Origin: Micromonospora violae
Lineage (GTDB): Bacteria; Actinomycetota; Actinomycetes; Mycobacteriales; Micromonosporaceae
Length of the DNA stretch: 64,000 nucleotides
Direction: 5' to 3'
Assembly (NCBI RefSeq): GCF_004217135.1
Contig: NZ_SHKK01000001.1
Location: 992,001-1,056,000 of the forward strand
The notes under the pieces were generated by a model that was not told the DNA's origin, made no database searches, and saw nothing but the letters and a program-made list of their open reading frames with translations. Made by a program: the position numbers and the translations under genes. Shown piece by piece: positions 1 through 8,569 of this stretch. Position 1 is the first letter of the stretch. Each line of letters starts with the position of its first letter.

Positions 1-1
1 C

Positions 2-360
2 CCGCGCTGGGCCACCGGACGGGAACGGCTGATGCTGCTGGCGGCCGCCGTGATCGGCACCGTCGCGGCGTACCCGGTGCTGAAGGCGCTGGGCTCGTGG
101 GGCCCGCTGCCCGACGCCTGGATTCTCACCGGCAGCCTGCTGGCCACCTACGGCATGGCCCGCGGCTGGGTGGAGTTCTGGCTGCTCTGGATCGCGGTGG
201 ACGCGGTCGGCGTGCCGCTGCTGCTGCGCGGCGGGTTCTACCCGTCGGCCGTCATGTACCTGATCTACGGCGCCCTCTGCGTCTGGGGCTTCGCCGCCTG
301 GTGGCGCACCTCGCGGGCGACGACCACCGTCCGCACGCCGATCTACCGGGAGGCAACCGC

Positions 361-364
<4 letters not shown>
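2..364 (+). CDS. PnuC/RibM-like vitamin transporter, C-terminal part (5' end outside window)
   Basis: The reading frame is open from the window edge, so only the last ~120 residues are present. They contain several hydrophobic segments with aromatic residues ([18 protein letters not shown], then a helix ending in AAWWRT), which is typical of the C-terminus of PnuC-family transporters. The stop overlaps the GTG start of ribBA (GTGA). A PnuC-like gene fused into a riboflavin operon is usually RibM/PnuX, a riboflavin uptake permease, rather than a nicotinamide riboside carrier. That assignment comes from context; substrate residues cannot be judged from this fragment. Confidence 0.75.
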
Positions 365-1622
<1,258 letters not shown>

Positions 1623-1626
<4 letters not shown>

Positions 1627-2129
1627 CGATGGCGGGTTTCGGTGAGCCGGGAGTCGAGGCGGTCGACGCCGCGGGGCTGACCGTCGGGGTGGTGGCCGCC
1701 CGCTGGCACGGCGAGTTGACCGACCACATGCTGGAGCGGGCGGTGGCCGCCGCCGAGGCGTGCGGGGCTCGTTCCGTGGTGGCCCGGGTCGCCGGATCGG
1801 TCGAGCTGCCGGTGGTCGCGCAGGCCCTCGCCCGCCGCTGCGACGTGGTGGTCGCGCTCGGCGTGGTGGTCCGTGGCGCCACCGCCCACTTCGACTACGT
1901 CTGCCGCTCGGTCACTGACGGGCTGACCCGGGTGGCGCTCGACGAGGGCAAGCCGGTGGCGCACGGGGTGTTGACCGTGGAGACCATCGAGCAGGCCCGG
2001 GACCGCGCCGGTCTGCCCGGCTCGGCCGAGGACAAGGGCTGGGCGGCCACCGTCGCGGCGCTGGACGCGGCGCTGGCCGTGCGGACCGTGGCGGCGGGCA
2101 ACGCCCAGCGGGTCGGCTTCGCGGGCTGA
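1623..2129 (+). CDS. ribH: 6,7-dimethyl-8-ribityllumazine synthase
   Basis: Condenses DHBP with the ribityl-aminouracil intermediate to give lumazine, the penultimate step of riboflavin synthesis. 168 aa, the usual size. The signature [14 protein letters not shown] is present near residue 80-93 and includes the catalytic histidine of HFD. The ATG lies in ATGA with the ribBA stop, so translation is coupled to ribBA. The first ~12 residues are poorly conserved, and a second ATG two codons on could also serve. Last gene of the riboflavin block; it converges on the ABC transporter operon. Confidence 0.95.
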
Positions 2130-2135
2130 GCCGTT

Positions 2136-2172
2136 CACGGTTCGCGGGCTGCCCCGTGCACGGTTCGCGGGC
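2136..2172. repeat. Short direct repeat between convergent genes
   Basis: CACGGTTCGCGGGC occurs at 2136-2149 and again at 2159-2172 (23-bp period), with degenerate copies on both sides, including the 3' end of ribH. It fills the 57-bp gap between ribH and the convergent ATP-binding gene. No clear terminator hairpin with a U-tract was seen. Confidence 0.5.
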
Positions 2173-2186
2173 CGAGCCGTTCGTGG

Positions 2187-2930
2187 TCAGAGCCGACCGG
2201 CCTCGATGATCCGGCGCAGGAACTGCCGGGTCCGAGGCTGGGTCGGCTCGCCGAGCACCTGCTCGGGCGGGCCGCTCTCCACGACCCGACCGGCGTCGAG
2301 GAAGCACACCTCGTCGGCGACCTCCCGGGCGAAGCCCATCTCGTGGGTGGCCAGCACCATCGTCATGCCGTCGGCCTTCAGGTCGCGGATCATCGCCAGC
2401 ACCTCGCCGACCAGTTCCGGGTCCAGCGCCGAGGTGACCTCGTCGAGCAGCATCAGTCGAGGTGAGTTGGCCAGCGCCCGGACGATCGCCACCCGCTGCT
2501 GCTGCCCACCGGAGAGCCGGTCCGGGTAGGCGTCCGCCTTGGCGCCGAGCCCCACCCGGTCGAGCAACTCCCGGGCGTGCGCCTCGGCCTCCGCCCGGCC
2601 CCGCCGGTGTACGCGGCGCGGCGCGAGGGTGATGTTGTCCAACACGCTCAGGTGCGGAAACAGGTTGTACGCCTGGAACACCATCCCGATCCGCCGCCGG
2701 ACCTGGTCCGGGTCCACCCGTGGATCGGAGATGTCCGCCCCGTCCAACTCGATGGTGCCGTCGTCGAGGTCGTCCAGCAGGTTGACGCAGCGCAGCAGGG
2801 TCGACTTGCCGGACCCGGACGCGCCGATCAGGGCCACCACCTGGTGCTCGGCGACGGTCAGATCGAGGTGGTCGAGGACGACGTGCCCGCCGTACTCCTT
2901 GCGCAGGCCCCGGCAGCGCAGCAATGCCAT
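2187..2930 (-). CDS. Polar amino-acid ABC transporter, ATP-binding protein (GlnQ/GluA type)
   Basis: Energises amino-acid import at the inner face of the membrane. 247 aa. Walker A is GASGSGKST near residue 39, the Q-loop lies in VFQAYNLFPHLSVLDN, the ABC signature is LSGGQQQRVAI, Walker B is RLMLLDEVTSALDPE, and the H-loop is ATHEMGFAREV. This pattern is diagnostic for the polar amino-acid subfamily. GGGAGG lies 5-10 bases before the ATG. It is last in the operon binding protein - permease - ATPase, two bases after the permease stop. Substrate (glutamine, glutamate or another polar residue) is not determined. Confidence 0.93.
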   Translation of the reverse strand: MALLRCRGLRKEYGGHVVLDHLDLTVAEHQVVALIGASGSGKSTLLRCVNLLDDLDDGTIELDGADISDPRVDPDQVRRRIGMVFQAYNLFPHLSVLDNITLAPRRVHRRGRAEAEAHARELLDRVGLGAKADAYPDRLSGGQQQRVAIVRALANSPRLMLLDEVTSALDPELVGEVLAMIRDLKADGMTMVLATHEMGFAREVADEVCFLDAGRVVESGPPEQVLGEPTQPRTRQFLRRIIEAGRL

Positions 2931-2932
2931 GG

Positions 2933-3778
2933 TCAGCCTCCCGACTGTCGGCGGGCCGCACGGAGCGTGACCCAGTCGGTGACCGCGATCAGCGGGATCG
3001 CGAGCAGCACGAAGAGCACCCCGGCCACGATGTACGGCGTGTAGTTGAAGGTCTGGGCGGTGGCGATCTGGGCGGCCCGGACCGCGTCGATCGGCCCGGC
3101 GAGGGAGACCAGCCCGACGTCCTTCTGCAACGCCACCACGTCGTTGAGCAGGGGTGGCGCCACCCGACGGACGGCCTGCGGCAGGACCACGTGCCGCATC
3201 GTCTGCCGGTGGGTCAGGCCCAACGAGCGGGCCGCCGCGAGCTGGCTGGAGTGCACCGACTCGATGCCGGCGCGGAAGACCTCGGCGAGGTAGCCGCCGT
3301 AGGTGAGGACCAACGCGATCCCACCCAGCACCAGCACCGGCGGCATGCCCTGCAACCGCAGGCCCGGCACACCGAGGGTGAGCAGGTAGAGCACGATGAT
3401 CAGCGGTAGGCCGCGGAAGGTGTAGGTGTAGCCGGCGGCCAGCGCGCGGACCGGGAAGAAGACCGGTCCGCGCAGTGTCCGCAGGACGGCGATCACCAGA
3501 CCGAGCAGCAGCGCGCCGGCCGCGCAGCAGACCAGCAGCCGTACGTTGAGCCAGAGCCCGCTCAGCACCGTGGGCAGCGCGTCGCGGGCGATCTCCGGAT
3601 CCAGGAACGACCGCCGGACCCGGTCCCAACCGGGTGCCCCGGTCACCGCGATCACCAGCAGCGTGCCGAGCGCCGCCGTCGACGACGCCGCCACGAGCAC
3701 GCTGTAGACGGTCTGCCGACGCCGGTACGCCGACCGCCGCAGTTGCGCCTCGGACGGCACGTGATCCAGAAGCGTCAC
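2933..3778 (-). CDS. Polar amino-acid ABC transporter permease
   Basis: Integral membrane subunit of the HisM/GlnP type, 281 aa, with about five or six hydrophobic segments. The EAA loop that docks on the ATPase is at EVFRAGIESVHSSQLAAARSLG.. followed by VVLPQAVRR, the usual consensus. The GTG start overlaps the stop of the binding-protein gene (GTGA). The N-terminal ~30 residues before the first membrane helix are basic (RRSAYRRRQ) and probably cytoplasmic. It is the only permease gene of the operon, so the transporter is probably a homodimer in the membrane. Confidence 0.91.
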   Translation of the reverse strand: MTLLDHVPSEAQLRRSAYRRRQTVYSVLVAASSTAALGTLLVIAVTGAPGWDRVRRSFLDPEIARDALPTVLSGLWLNVRLLVCCAAGALLLGLVIAVLRTLRGPVFFPVRALAAGYTYTFRGLPLIIVLYLLTLGVPGLRLQGMPPVLVLGGIALVLTYGGYLAEVFRAGIESVHSSQLAAARSLGLTHRQTMRHVVLPQAVRRVAPPLLNDVVALQKDVGLVSLAGPIDAVRAAQIATAQTFNYTPYIVAGVLFVLLAIPLIAVTDWVTLRAARRQSGG

Positions 3779-4638
3779 CGCAGCTCGGCCGCCCCCGCCA
3801 CCTGCGCCAGCCACTTCTGCTCCAACTCCTTCAAGGTGCCGGCCGAGGTGAGCTGACCGACCGCGCCGGTCACGCAGGAGGTCAGTGGCGAGTTCTTGTC
3901 CAGCAGCAACCCGAACGCCTCGGGCGTACCGACCTGCGGCACCTGCCCGACGATCTCCGCGTCGGTGATCTCCGCACCGGTGATGTAGAAGGCGGTCGGA
4001 AGGTCCACCACGAGACCGTCCAGCTGCCCGTTCTGCAGCGCCTTCTTGGCGTCGTCGTTGCTGTTGTAGACCTGCGGCTTGGCGGCTGGCTTGATCACGT
4101 CGGTGATCGCCTGGTAGCTGGTGGTGCCGACCTGCGCGCCGAGCCGAGCGTCACGCAGGTCGGCCAGCGACGTCCGGCCGGCGATCTTCGAGGACTTCAA
4201 CGCGATGACGGTCTGCCGCACCAGGTAGTACGGCGCCGAGAAGTCCACCGCCTGCTTGCGCTCCTCGGTGATGGAGAACTGGTTGATGTCGAAGTCGAAG
4301 TCCTTCGGCCCGGGCGCGATCGCGGTGTCGAACTTGACCCGGACCCAGGTGACGTCGGCGCGGGCGTAACCGAGCTTCTCGGCCACCGCGTACGCGACCG
4401 CGGATTCGAAGCCCTCGCCGTTGTCCGGTTTGTCGTCGGAGAACCACGGCTCGTACGCGGGCTGGTCGGTGGCGATGGTCAGCTTGCCGGGCGTACGGGT
4501 GGGCAGGCTGTCCTTGGCGCAGGAGGGCGGGGCGGTGACGACGGGGGTGGGGTTCTCGTCCTGTGGGGCGCATCCGGCGGTCGCTACGACGGCGGCACCG
4601 GCGAGGGTGAGCGCGAGGAGACGTGAGCTGCTGGCCAT
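3775..4638 (-). CDS. Lipoprotein solute-binding protein for polar amino acids
   Basis: Extracellular receptor for the transporter encoded downstream, 287 aa (SBP family 3). The N-terminus is a lipoprotein signal, MASSSRLLALTLAGAAVVATAGC, with the acylated cysteine at about residue 23 (long stretches not quoted here are ordinary for the family). The mature part holds the family pattern KLTIATDQPAYEPWF, FESAVAYAVAEKLG and the loop DFDINQFSITEER.. AVDFSAPYY. The ATG at 4638 was chosen because it puts the signal sequence at the N-terminus; the frame is open further upstream but without such a signal. Divergent from hisE. Confidence 0.91.
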   Translation of the reverse strand: MASSSRLLALTLAGAAVVATAGCAPQDENPTPVVTAPPSCAKDSLPTRTPGKLTIATDQPAYEPWFSDDKPDNGEGFESAVAYAVAEKLGYARADVTWVRVKFDTAIAPGPKDFDFDINQFSITEERKQAVDFSAPYYLVRQTVIALKSSKIAGRTSLADLRDARLGAQVGTTSYQAITDVIKPAAKPQVYNSNDDAKKALQNGQLDGLVVDLPTAFYITGAEITDAEIVGQVPQVGTPEAFGLLLDKNSPLTSCVTGAVGQLTSAGTLKELEQKWLAQVAGAAELR

Positions 4639-4674
4639 GGCGGACAGCGTAGAGCTCCATGGGCGTCGATCGAC

Positions 4675-4706
4675 AATTGTCCCACCACCTTGGTAGGAAA
4701 TTGTCC
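4675..4706. promoter_or_regulatory. Direct repeat AATTGTCC in the divergent ABC-operon/hisE promoter region
   Basis: AATTGTCC occurs at 4675-4682 and 4699-4706, 24 bp apart (a little over two helical turns). Between them lies the imperfect dyad CCACC..GGTAGG. It sits about 40-70 bp upstream of the binding-protein ATG and 65-95 bp upstream of hisE. This is unusually AT-rich for the region. It could be an operator for the transporter; the regulator is unknown. Confidence 0.35.
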
Positions 4707-4771
4707 GCTTGCTGGATTCCGGCGGACCCGGACGCGGGGTGCCGCCCGGGTGGCTGGAAGAATCGTTCCCC

Positions 4772-5035
4772 GTGAAGACGTTCGAGGAGTTGTTCGCCGA
4801 GCTGCAGGCCAAGGCCGCTGCCGGCACCCCGGGCTCGGGCACCGTCGCCGCGCTGGACAAGGGCGTGCACTTCATCGGCAAGAAGGTCGTCGAGGAGGCG
4901 GCCGAGTCGTGGATGGCCGCCGAGCACGAGGGGCCGGAGCGCACCGCCGAGGAGATCTCCCAGCTGCTCTACCAGGTCCAGGTGCTGATGCTCGCCAGTG
5001 GTCTCGAACTCAAGGACGTCTACCGACATCTGTGA
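4772..5035 (+). CDS. hisE: Phosphoribosyl-ATP pyrophosphatase
   Basis: Second step of histidine synthesis: hydrolysis of phosphoribosyl-ATP to phosphoribosyl-AMP. 87 aa from the GTG at 4772, the normal actinobacterial length. The MazG-like fold shows [25 protein letters not shown] and [12 protein letters not shown], with the acidic EE..E residues that bind magnesium. A longer frame starts at 4709 but its extra residues do not resemble HisE. AAGAAT at 4758-4763 could be a -10 element for a nearly leaderless transcript. Followed 48 bp later by hisG. Confidence 0.94.
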   Translation: MKTFEELFAELQAKAAAGTPGSGTVAALDKGVHFIGKKVVEEAAESWMAAEHEGPERTAEEISQLLYQVQVLMLASGLELKDVYRHL

Positions 5036-5083
5036 GTGCCCCCACCCCGTTGATTGTCAACCGGATCGAAGGAGCACTCCGTC

Positions 5084-5929
5084 ATGCTGCGTGTCGCCAT
5101 TCCCAACAAGGGCACCCTGGCCGAACCGGCCGCCCAGATGCTGCGCGAGGCGGGCTACCGCCAGCGCACCGACCCCAAGGACCTGGTCTGCCGCGACGAG
5201 GCCAACGACGTCGAATTCTTCTACCTGCGCCCGAAGGACATCGCCACCTACGTCGGCTCCGGTGACCTCGACCTCGGCATCACCGGCCGGGACCTGCTGA
5301 TCGACTCGGCTGCGCCGGCCGAGGAGGTCGTCGACCTCGCCTTCGGCCGGGCCACCTTCCGCTTCGCCGCCCGCCCCGACGACATCGCCTCCGTCCAGGA
5401 TCTGGGCGGTCACCGGATCGCCACCGCGTACCCGGGGTTGGTCGAGCGGCACCTCGGCGAGGTGGGGGTCAAGGCCGACGTGATCCGCCTCGACGGTGCC
5501 GTCGAGAACGCCGTACGCCTCGGTGTCGCCGACGTGATCGCGGACGTGGTGGAGACCGGCGCGACCCTGCGTCAGGCGGGCCTGGTGGTCTTCGGCGAGC
5601 CGCTGCTGCGTTCGTCGGCGGTGCTGGTCCGGCGGGCCGGCGCGCCCGCGCACGCGCAGGCCGAGCAGTTGCTGCGCCGCCTGCACGGGGTGCTGGTGGC
5701 CCGCCGCTACGTGATGCTCGCCTACGACGTGCCGGCCGGTCTGCTGGACCGGGCCAGTGGGCTCACCCCGGGCATCGAGTCGCCCACCGTGTCGCCGCTG
5801 CACCGCGAGGGCTGGGTGGCGGTGCAGGCGATGGTGCTCCGCGACGACGTGCACCGCATCATGGACGAGCTGTACGAGCTGGGCGCCCGCGCCATCCTCG
5901 TCACCAACATCCACGCCTGCCGCCTGTAA
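5084..5929 (+). CDS. hisG: ATP phosphoribosyltransferase, long (HisG-L) form
   Basis: First and feedback-controlled step of histidine synthesis: ATP plus PRPP to phosphoribosyl-ATP. 281 aa, the long form with a C-terminal ACT-like histidine-binding domain (from about residue 210: SPTVSPLHREGWVAVQAMV..). Catalytic-domain marks are LRVAIPNKGTL, LDLGITGRDLL and the PRPP loop ADVIADVVETGATLRQAGL. The ATG at 5084 has GGAG 10 bases upstream; the start 30 bases further up lacks homology. Inhibition by histidine is expected from the domain, not shown by the sequence. Confidence 0.96.
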   Translation: MLRVAIPNKGTLAEPAAQMLREAGYRQRTDPKDLVCRDEANDVEFFYLRPKDIATYVGSGDLDLGITGRDLLIDSAAPAEEVVDLAFGRATFRFAARPDDIASVQDLGGHRIATAYPGLVERHLGEVGVKADVIRLDGAVENAVRLGVADVIADVVETGATLRQAGLVVFGEPLLRSSAVLVRRAGAPAHAQAEQLLRRLHGVLVARRYVMLAYDVPAGLLDRASGLTPGIESPTVSPLHREGWVAVQAMVLRDDVHRIMDELYELGARAILVTNIHACRL

Positions 5930-6023
5930 CCCCCAACCCCTCCCGCCACCCGCCGCACCCCCACCCCACCCACGCCAGCCCCGCCCCGCCCACGCCCGCC
6001 CAGCCCCGCCCCGCCCCGCTCGC

Positions 6024-6098
6024 GTCGATCATGGAGTTATGGTGGCCGGTTCAGGCGCTTTCGTGCCTTACGTCCCCCACCACAACTCCATGATCGAC
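6024..6098. repeat. Palindromic REP/MITE-like element
   Basis: Arms of 22 bp at 6024-6045 and 6077-6098 are complementary with one mismatch (arm core GTCGATCATGGAGTT, then [A/G]TGGTGG), around a 31-base loop. No coding potential and no transposase nearby. It could fold as a transcript-end hairpin for hisG. From memory, similar GATCATGGAGTT palindromes recur in Micromonospora genomes; this was not checked. Confidence 0.8.
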
Positions 6099-6246
6099 GG
6101 CGGGCGGTGGACGGCGGGCGGTGGACGGCGGGCGGTGGACGGCGGGCGGCGGGCGGCGGGCGGCGGATGGCGGGCGGCGGGCGGCGGGCGGCGGGCGGCG
6201 GGCGGCGGGCGGCGGATGGTGGGTGGCGGGCGGCGGGTGGCGGGCG
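6099..6246. repeat. GGCGGGC / GGTGGAC minisatellite
   Basis: About 148 bp of near-perfect tandem units of 7 and 14 bases (CGGGCGG, CGGGTGG, CGGTGGA variants). Frames across it give Gly-Arg-Arg-Trp-Ala low-complexity peptides, which explains several spurious ORFs. Probably length-variable and prone to assembly error. Confidence 0.85.
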
Positions 6247-6319
6247 GTTGACCGGCTTTGGGGTGGTGGCTCGGCGGGTGGTGCGTCTGCCGGGCGGGGG
6301 CGGGTGGCAGACTGGTGGG

Positions 6320-6793
6320 GTGAGTGAAACCGAGCTGGTCCGCCTCAAGCCCCGCCGCATCCGGGTGGTCTGCTGGTCGGCGGCGGCTGCCCTGGTGGTG
6401 GTCTTCGGTCTGGTCGCCACGTCGCTCAGTGGCCCGACCGGTGATGGTTACGGCAGCTTCCAGCGCGGCGATCAGATCGCCATGATCGGCCTGGGCGTCT
6501 TCGGCGCGCTGGGCTTCCTGCTGTTCACCCGGCCCCGGGTGGAGGCGGACGCGCGCGGCATCCGGGTGCGTAACGTCATCAGCTCCTACGAGTTGCCCTG
6601 GGAGGTCGTCCGGGGCGTGCGCTTCGACCGGGGCGCGCCGTGGGCCAGCCTGGAGCTGCACGACGACGACCTGCTGCCGTTGGTCGCGTTGCAGGCCGCC
6701 GACAAGGAGTTGGCCGTCGACGGGGTCCGCGCGCTGCGCCGGCTGCACGAGGCCCACCAGGCCCGGCTCGCCGACCGCGCCGTCGGCCGCTGA
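6320..6793 (+). CDS. PH-domain (DUF2581/bPH_6-like) small membrane protein
   Basis: 157 aa from the GTG at 6320. Two membrane segments (about residues 16-36 and 52-68: VVCWSAAAALVVVFGLVATS and AMIGLGVFGALGFLLF) are followed by a cytoplasmic PH-like domain (VEADARGIRVRNVISSYELPWEVVRGVRFDRGAPWASLEL). A gene of this type follows hisG in many actinobacteria (compare Rv2120c). Function unknown. The frame extends upstream into the minisatellite, but that part is repeat and is excluded. CAGACT at 6308-6313 is six bases before the GTG, so the mRNA may be leaderless. Confidence 0.82.
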   Translation: MSETELVRLKPRRIRVVCWSAAAALVVVFGLVATSLSGPTGDGYGSFQRGDQIAMIGLGVFGALGFLLFTRPRVEADARGIRVRNVISSYELPWEVVRGVRFDRGAPWASLELHDDDLLPLVALQAADKELAVDGVRALRRLHEAHQARLADRAVGR

Positions 6794-6858
6794 CCCAGCC
6801 GACCGCCCGAAGGCCCGACCGCGCCGTCGGCCGCTGACCCAGCCGGCCGCCCGACAGC
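6771..6858 (+). repeat. 44-bp tandem duplication across the stop codon of the PH gene
   Basis: The unit at 6771-6814 is repeated at 6815-6858 with about three differences. The first copy includes the last seven codons and the stop of the PH-domain gene, so the second copy carries a dead duplicate of the gene's 3' end. Confidence 0.85.
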
Positions 6859-6888
6859 CCGGCCGCCTGACCGCAGGTCGTGCCCGGT

Positions 6889-6918
6889 TTGGGGCTGGCC
6901 GGGGCGCCGGTGTAGTGT
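6889..6918 (+). promoter_or_regulatory. Probable infC operon promoter
   Basis: TTGGGG (6889-6894), an 18-base spacer and TAGTGT (6913-6918) fit a housekeeping sigma promoter. It would start transcription near 6925 and give a leader of about 255 bases before infC. Confidence 0.5.
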
Positions 6919-6924
6919 TGTCGA

Positions 6925-7180
6925 GTCGACCAGGCTGTCTCCGCGTGCGAGCAGGCAGCCTTGAAAGCGGAGCGCCTGCTCCCACCCGAGTCGCCGCTAC
7001 GGTGGCCGGGTCCGGTCACCGGTTCCGGGCATGTCCCGGTGCTGGATGCGCGATCCTTGTGATCGTGCTGACCGGTCGAGCGGGCCCTGGCATACGCCGG
7101 GGCCTTCTGCTTTTCGGGTCGGTTCCCTCCTGGGAGCCGCAGGGGTCGGCGACAGAGCAGAAACGACTCGAGGAGGCCCC
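6925..7180 (+). promoter_or_regulatory. Structured 5' leader of infC-rpmI-rplT with a terminator-like hairpin
   Basis: A 256-base untranslated stretch. Early pairing options exclude one another: AGGCTG (6932-6937) with CAGCCT (6956-6961), or AGCAGGC (6950-6956) with GCCTGCT (6974-6980). Later, GGCCCTGGC (7083-7091) pairs with GCCGGGGCC (7096-7104) through a 4-base loop and is followed by TTCTGCTTTT (7105-7114), like an intrinsic terminator. Competing stems before a terminator suggest attenuation. Leaders of infC operons in other bacteria bind ribosomal protein L20; whether this one does is not known. Confidence 0.55.
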
Positions 7181-7846
7181 ATCAGCGTCGAACCACGCGT
7201 GAACGAGCAGATCCGGGCACGTGAGGTCCGACTGGTCGGCCCAGAGGGTGAGCAGGTGGGCATCGTCCCGCTGGAGCGCGCTCTTCAGCTGGCCGCGGAC
7301 GTCGATCTGGACCTGGTCGAGGTTGCGCCGATGGCGCGCCCGCCGGTGTGCAAGCTCATGGACTTCGGCAAGTTCAAGTACGAGAGCGCACTCAAGGCGC
7401 GCGAAGCGCGGCGTAACCAGCAGCAGACCGTCATCAAGGAAATGAAGCTTCGGCCGAAGATCGACCCGCACGACTACGAGACCAAGAAGGGTCACGTGGT
7501 GCGGTTCCTCAAGGCGGGCGACAAGGTCAAGGTGACGATCATGTTCCGCGGTCGCGAGCAGAGCCGCCCGGAGCTGGGTTACCGGCTCCTGCGCCGGCTC
7601 GAGTCCGAGATCACGGACCTGGGATACGTCGAGGCCGCTCCGAAGCAGGACGGCCGAAACATGATCATGGTTCTCGCTCCGCATCGGGCCGTCAAGGCCT
7701 CCGCGGTCGCCGCCACGGCGTCTCGCGGTGGCCCACGGGACCGGGCTGGGGACGAGTCCGCCGCTCCGGCAGCCGATGAGACCGCGGCGGTCGGCGAGAC
7801 CGCAGCAGCCGGCGACACCGGCACCGCCGCCACCAGCGGCGAGTAA
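7181..7846 (+). CDS. infC: Translation initiation factor IF-3
   Basis: Binds the 30S subunit, prevents premature 50S joining and proofreads start-codon pairing. 221 aa with the N-domain ([17 protein letters not shown]), the linker, and the C-domain ([21 protein letters not shown].. [13 protein letters not shown]). A C-terminal tail of ~45 residues is Ala/Asp/Glu-rich. I start it at the ATC at 7181, because AGGAGG (7171-7176) lies four bases upstream. The next candidate, GTG 7199, is 22 bases from that site and would remove conserved N-terminal residues. A non-standard IF-3 start fits the known autoregulation by IF-3. Confidence 0.93.
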   Translation: MSVEPRVNEQIRAREVRLVGPEGEQVGIVPLERALQLAADVDLDLVEVAPMARPPVCKLMDFGKFKYESALKAREARRNQQQTVIKEMKLRPKIDPHDYETKKGHVVRFLKAGDKVKVTIMFRGREQSRPELGYRLLRRLESEITDLGYVEAAPKQDGRNMIMVLAPHRAVKASAVAATASRGGPRDRAGDESAAPAADETAAVGETAAAGDTGTAATSGE

Positions 7847-7866
7847 CAGGGGAGAAGACGTTCCAC

Positions 7867-8061
7867 ATGCCGAAGATGAAGAGCCACACGGGTATGGGTA
7901 AGCGGGTCAAGGTGACCGGCAAGGGCAAGATCGTTGCCCAGCAGGCCGGCCTCCGCCACAACCTGGAGAAGAAGCCCTCCACCCAGACCCGCCGGCTGAC
8001 CGGCACGGTCGTGCTGGCCAAGGCCGACGTCAAGCGCATCAAGAAGCTGCTCGGCCGCTGA
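7867..8061 (+). CDS. rpmI: 50S ribosomal protein L35
   Basis: Basic 64-aa protein starting MPKMKSHTGMGKRVKVTG and ending KADVKRIKKLLGR, the complete L35 pattern. It follows infC by 20 bases (GGGGAGAAG upstream of the ATG) and precedes rplT, the classic infC-rpmI-rplT order. Confidence 0.97.
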   Translation: MPKMKSHTGMGKRVKVTGKGKIVAQQAGLRHNLEKKPSTQTRRLTGTVVLAKADVKRIKKLLGR

Positions 8062-8093
8062 CGCGCGCCACCTTTACGTAAGAAGGAGTTGAG

Positions 8094-8486
8094 ATGGCAC
8101 GCGTCAAGCGGGCTGTAAACGCCCAGAAGAAGCGTCGTACCCTGCTGGAGACCGCGAGCGGTTACCGCGGTCAGCGCTCTCGCCTGTACCGCAAGGCCAA
8201 GGAGCAGGTGCTGCACTCGATGCAGTACTCCTACCGGGACCGTCGCGACCGCAAGGGCGACTTCCGGCAGCTGTGGATTCAGCGGATCAACGCGGGCGCC
8301 CGGGCCAACGGGATGACCTACAACCGTCTGATCCAGGGCCTGCGTCTGGCCGGCATCGAGGTCGACCGCAAGATCCTGGCCGACCTGGCTGTCAACGACG
8401 CCGCCGCCTTCGCGGCGATCGTCGAGCTGGCCCGGGCCGCGGTCGCGGCCGAGGGCACCGGCGGCGCGGCGGCTCAGGCCGCCTGA
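8094..8486 (+). CDS. rplT: 50S ribosomal protein L20
   Basis: 130 aa. Binds 23S rRNA early in 50S assembly and is the usual autogenous repressor of this operon. The N-terminus [15 protein letters not shown] and the core [31 protein letters not shown] are diagnostic. AAGGAG precedes the ATG by six bases. The last ~12 residues are Ala/Gly-rich and not conserved. Confidence 0.97.
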   Translation: MARVKRAVNAQKKRRTLLETASGYRGQRSRLYRKAKEQVLHSMQYSYRDRRDRKGDFRQLWIQRINAGARANGMTYNRLIQGLRLAGIEVDRKILADLAVNDAAAFAAIVELARAAVAAEGTGGAAAQAA

Positions 8487-8569
8487 TCCCCACGCACCAG
8501 AGCGAGGCGTCTCCCGTGTCGGCACCGCCGTCCGGGGGGCGCCTCAATCGTGCCGGAGGAACGCACACC

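Larger units (their letters stand above)
5930..6319. other. 390-bp gene-free repeat-rich spacer
   Basis: No gene is supported here. It holds, in order, a C-rich tract of CCCCGCC-type units (5930-6020; G-rich on the minus strand, so quadruplex formation is possible), a long inverted repeat (6024-6098), and a GGCGGGC/GGTGGAC minisatellite (6099-6246). The bases just before 6320 hold a -10-like CAGACT for the next gene. Confidence 0.7.

Noticed and set aside
4709..4771. Longer HisE from 4709
   Set aside because: The additional residues do not resemble HisE; GTG 4772 fits the family length.
6107..6319. N-terminal extension of the PH-domain gene into the minisatellite
   Set aside because: The added residues are repeat-derived Gly/Arg/Ala, and a GTG at 6320 fits the family start.
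7031..7180. Extended infC start at 7031
   Set aside because: The extra residues have no homology, and the region contains the leader hairpins and no suitable Shine-Dalgarno.
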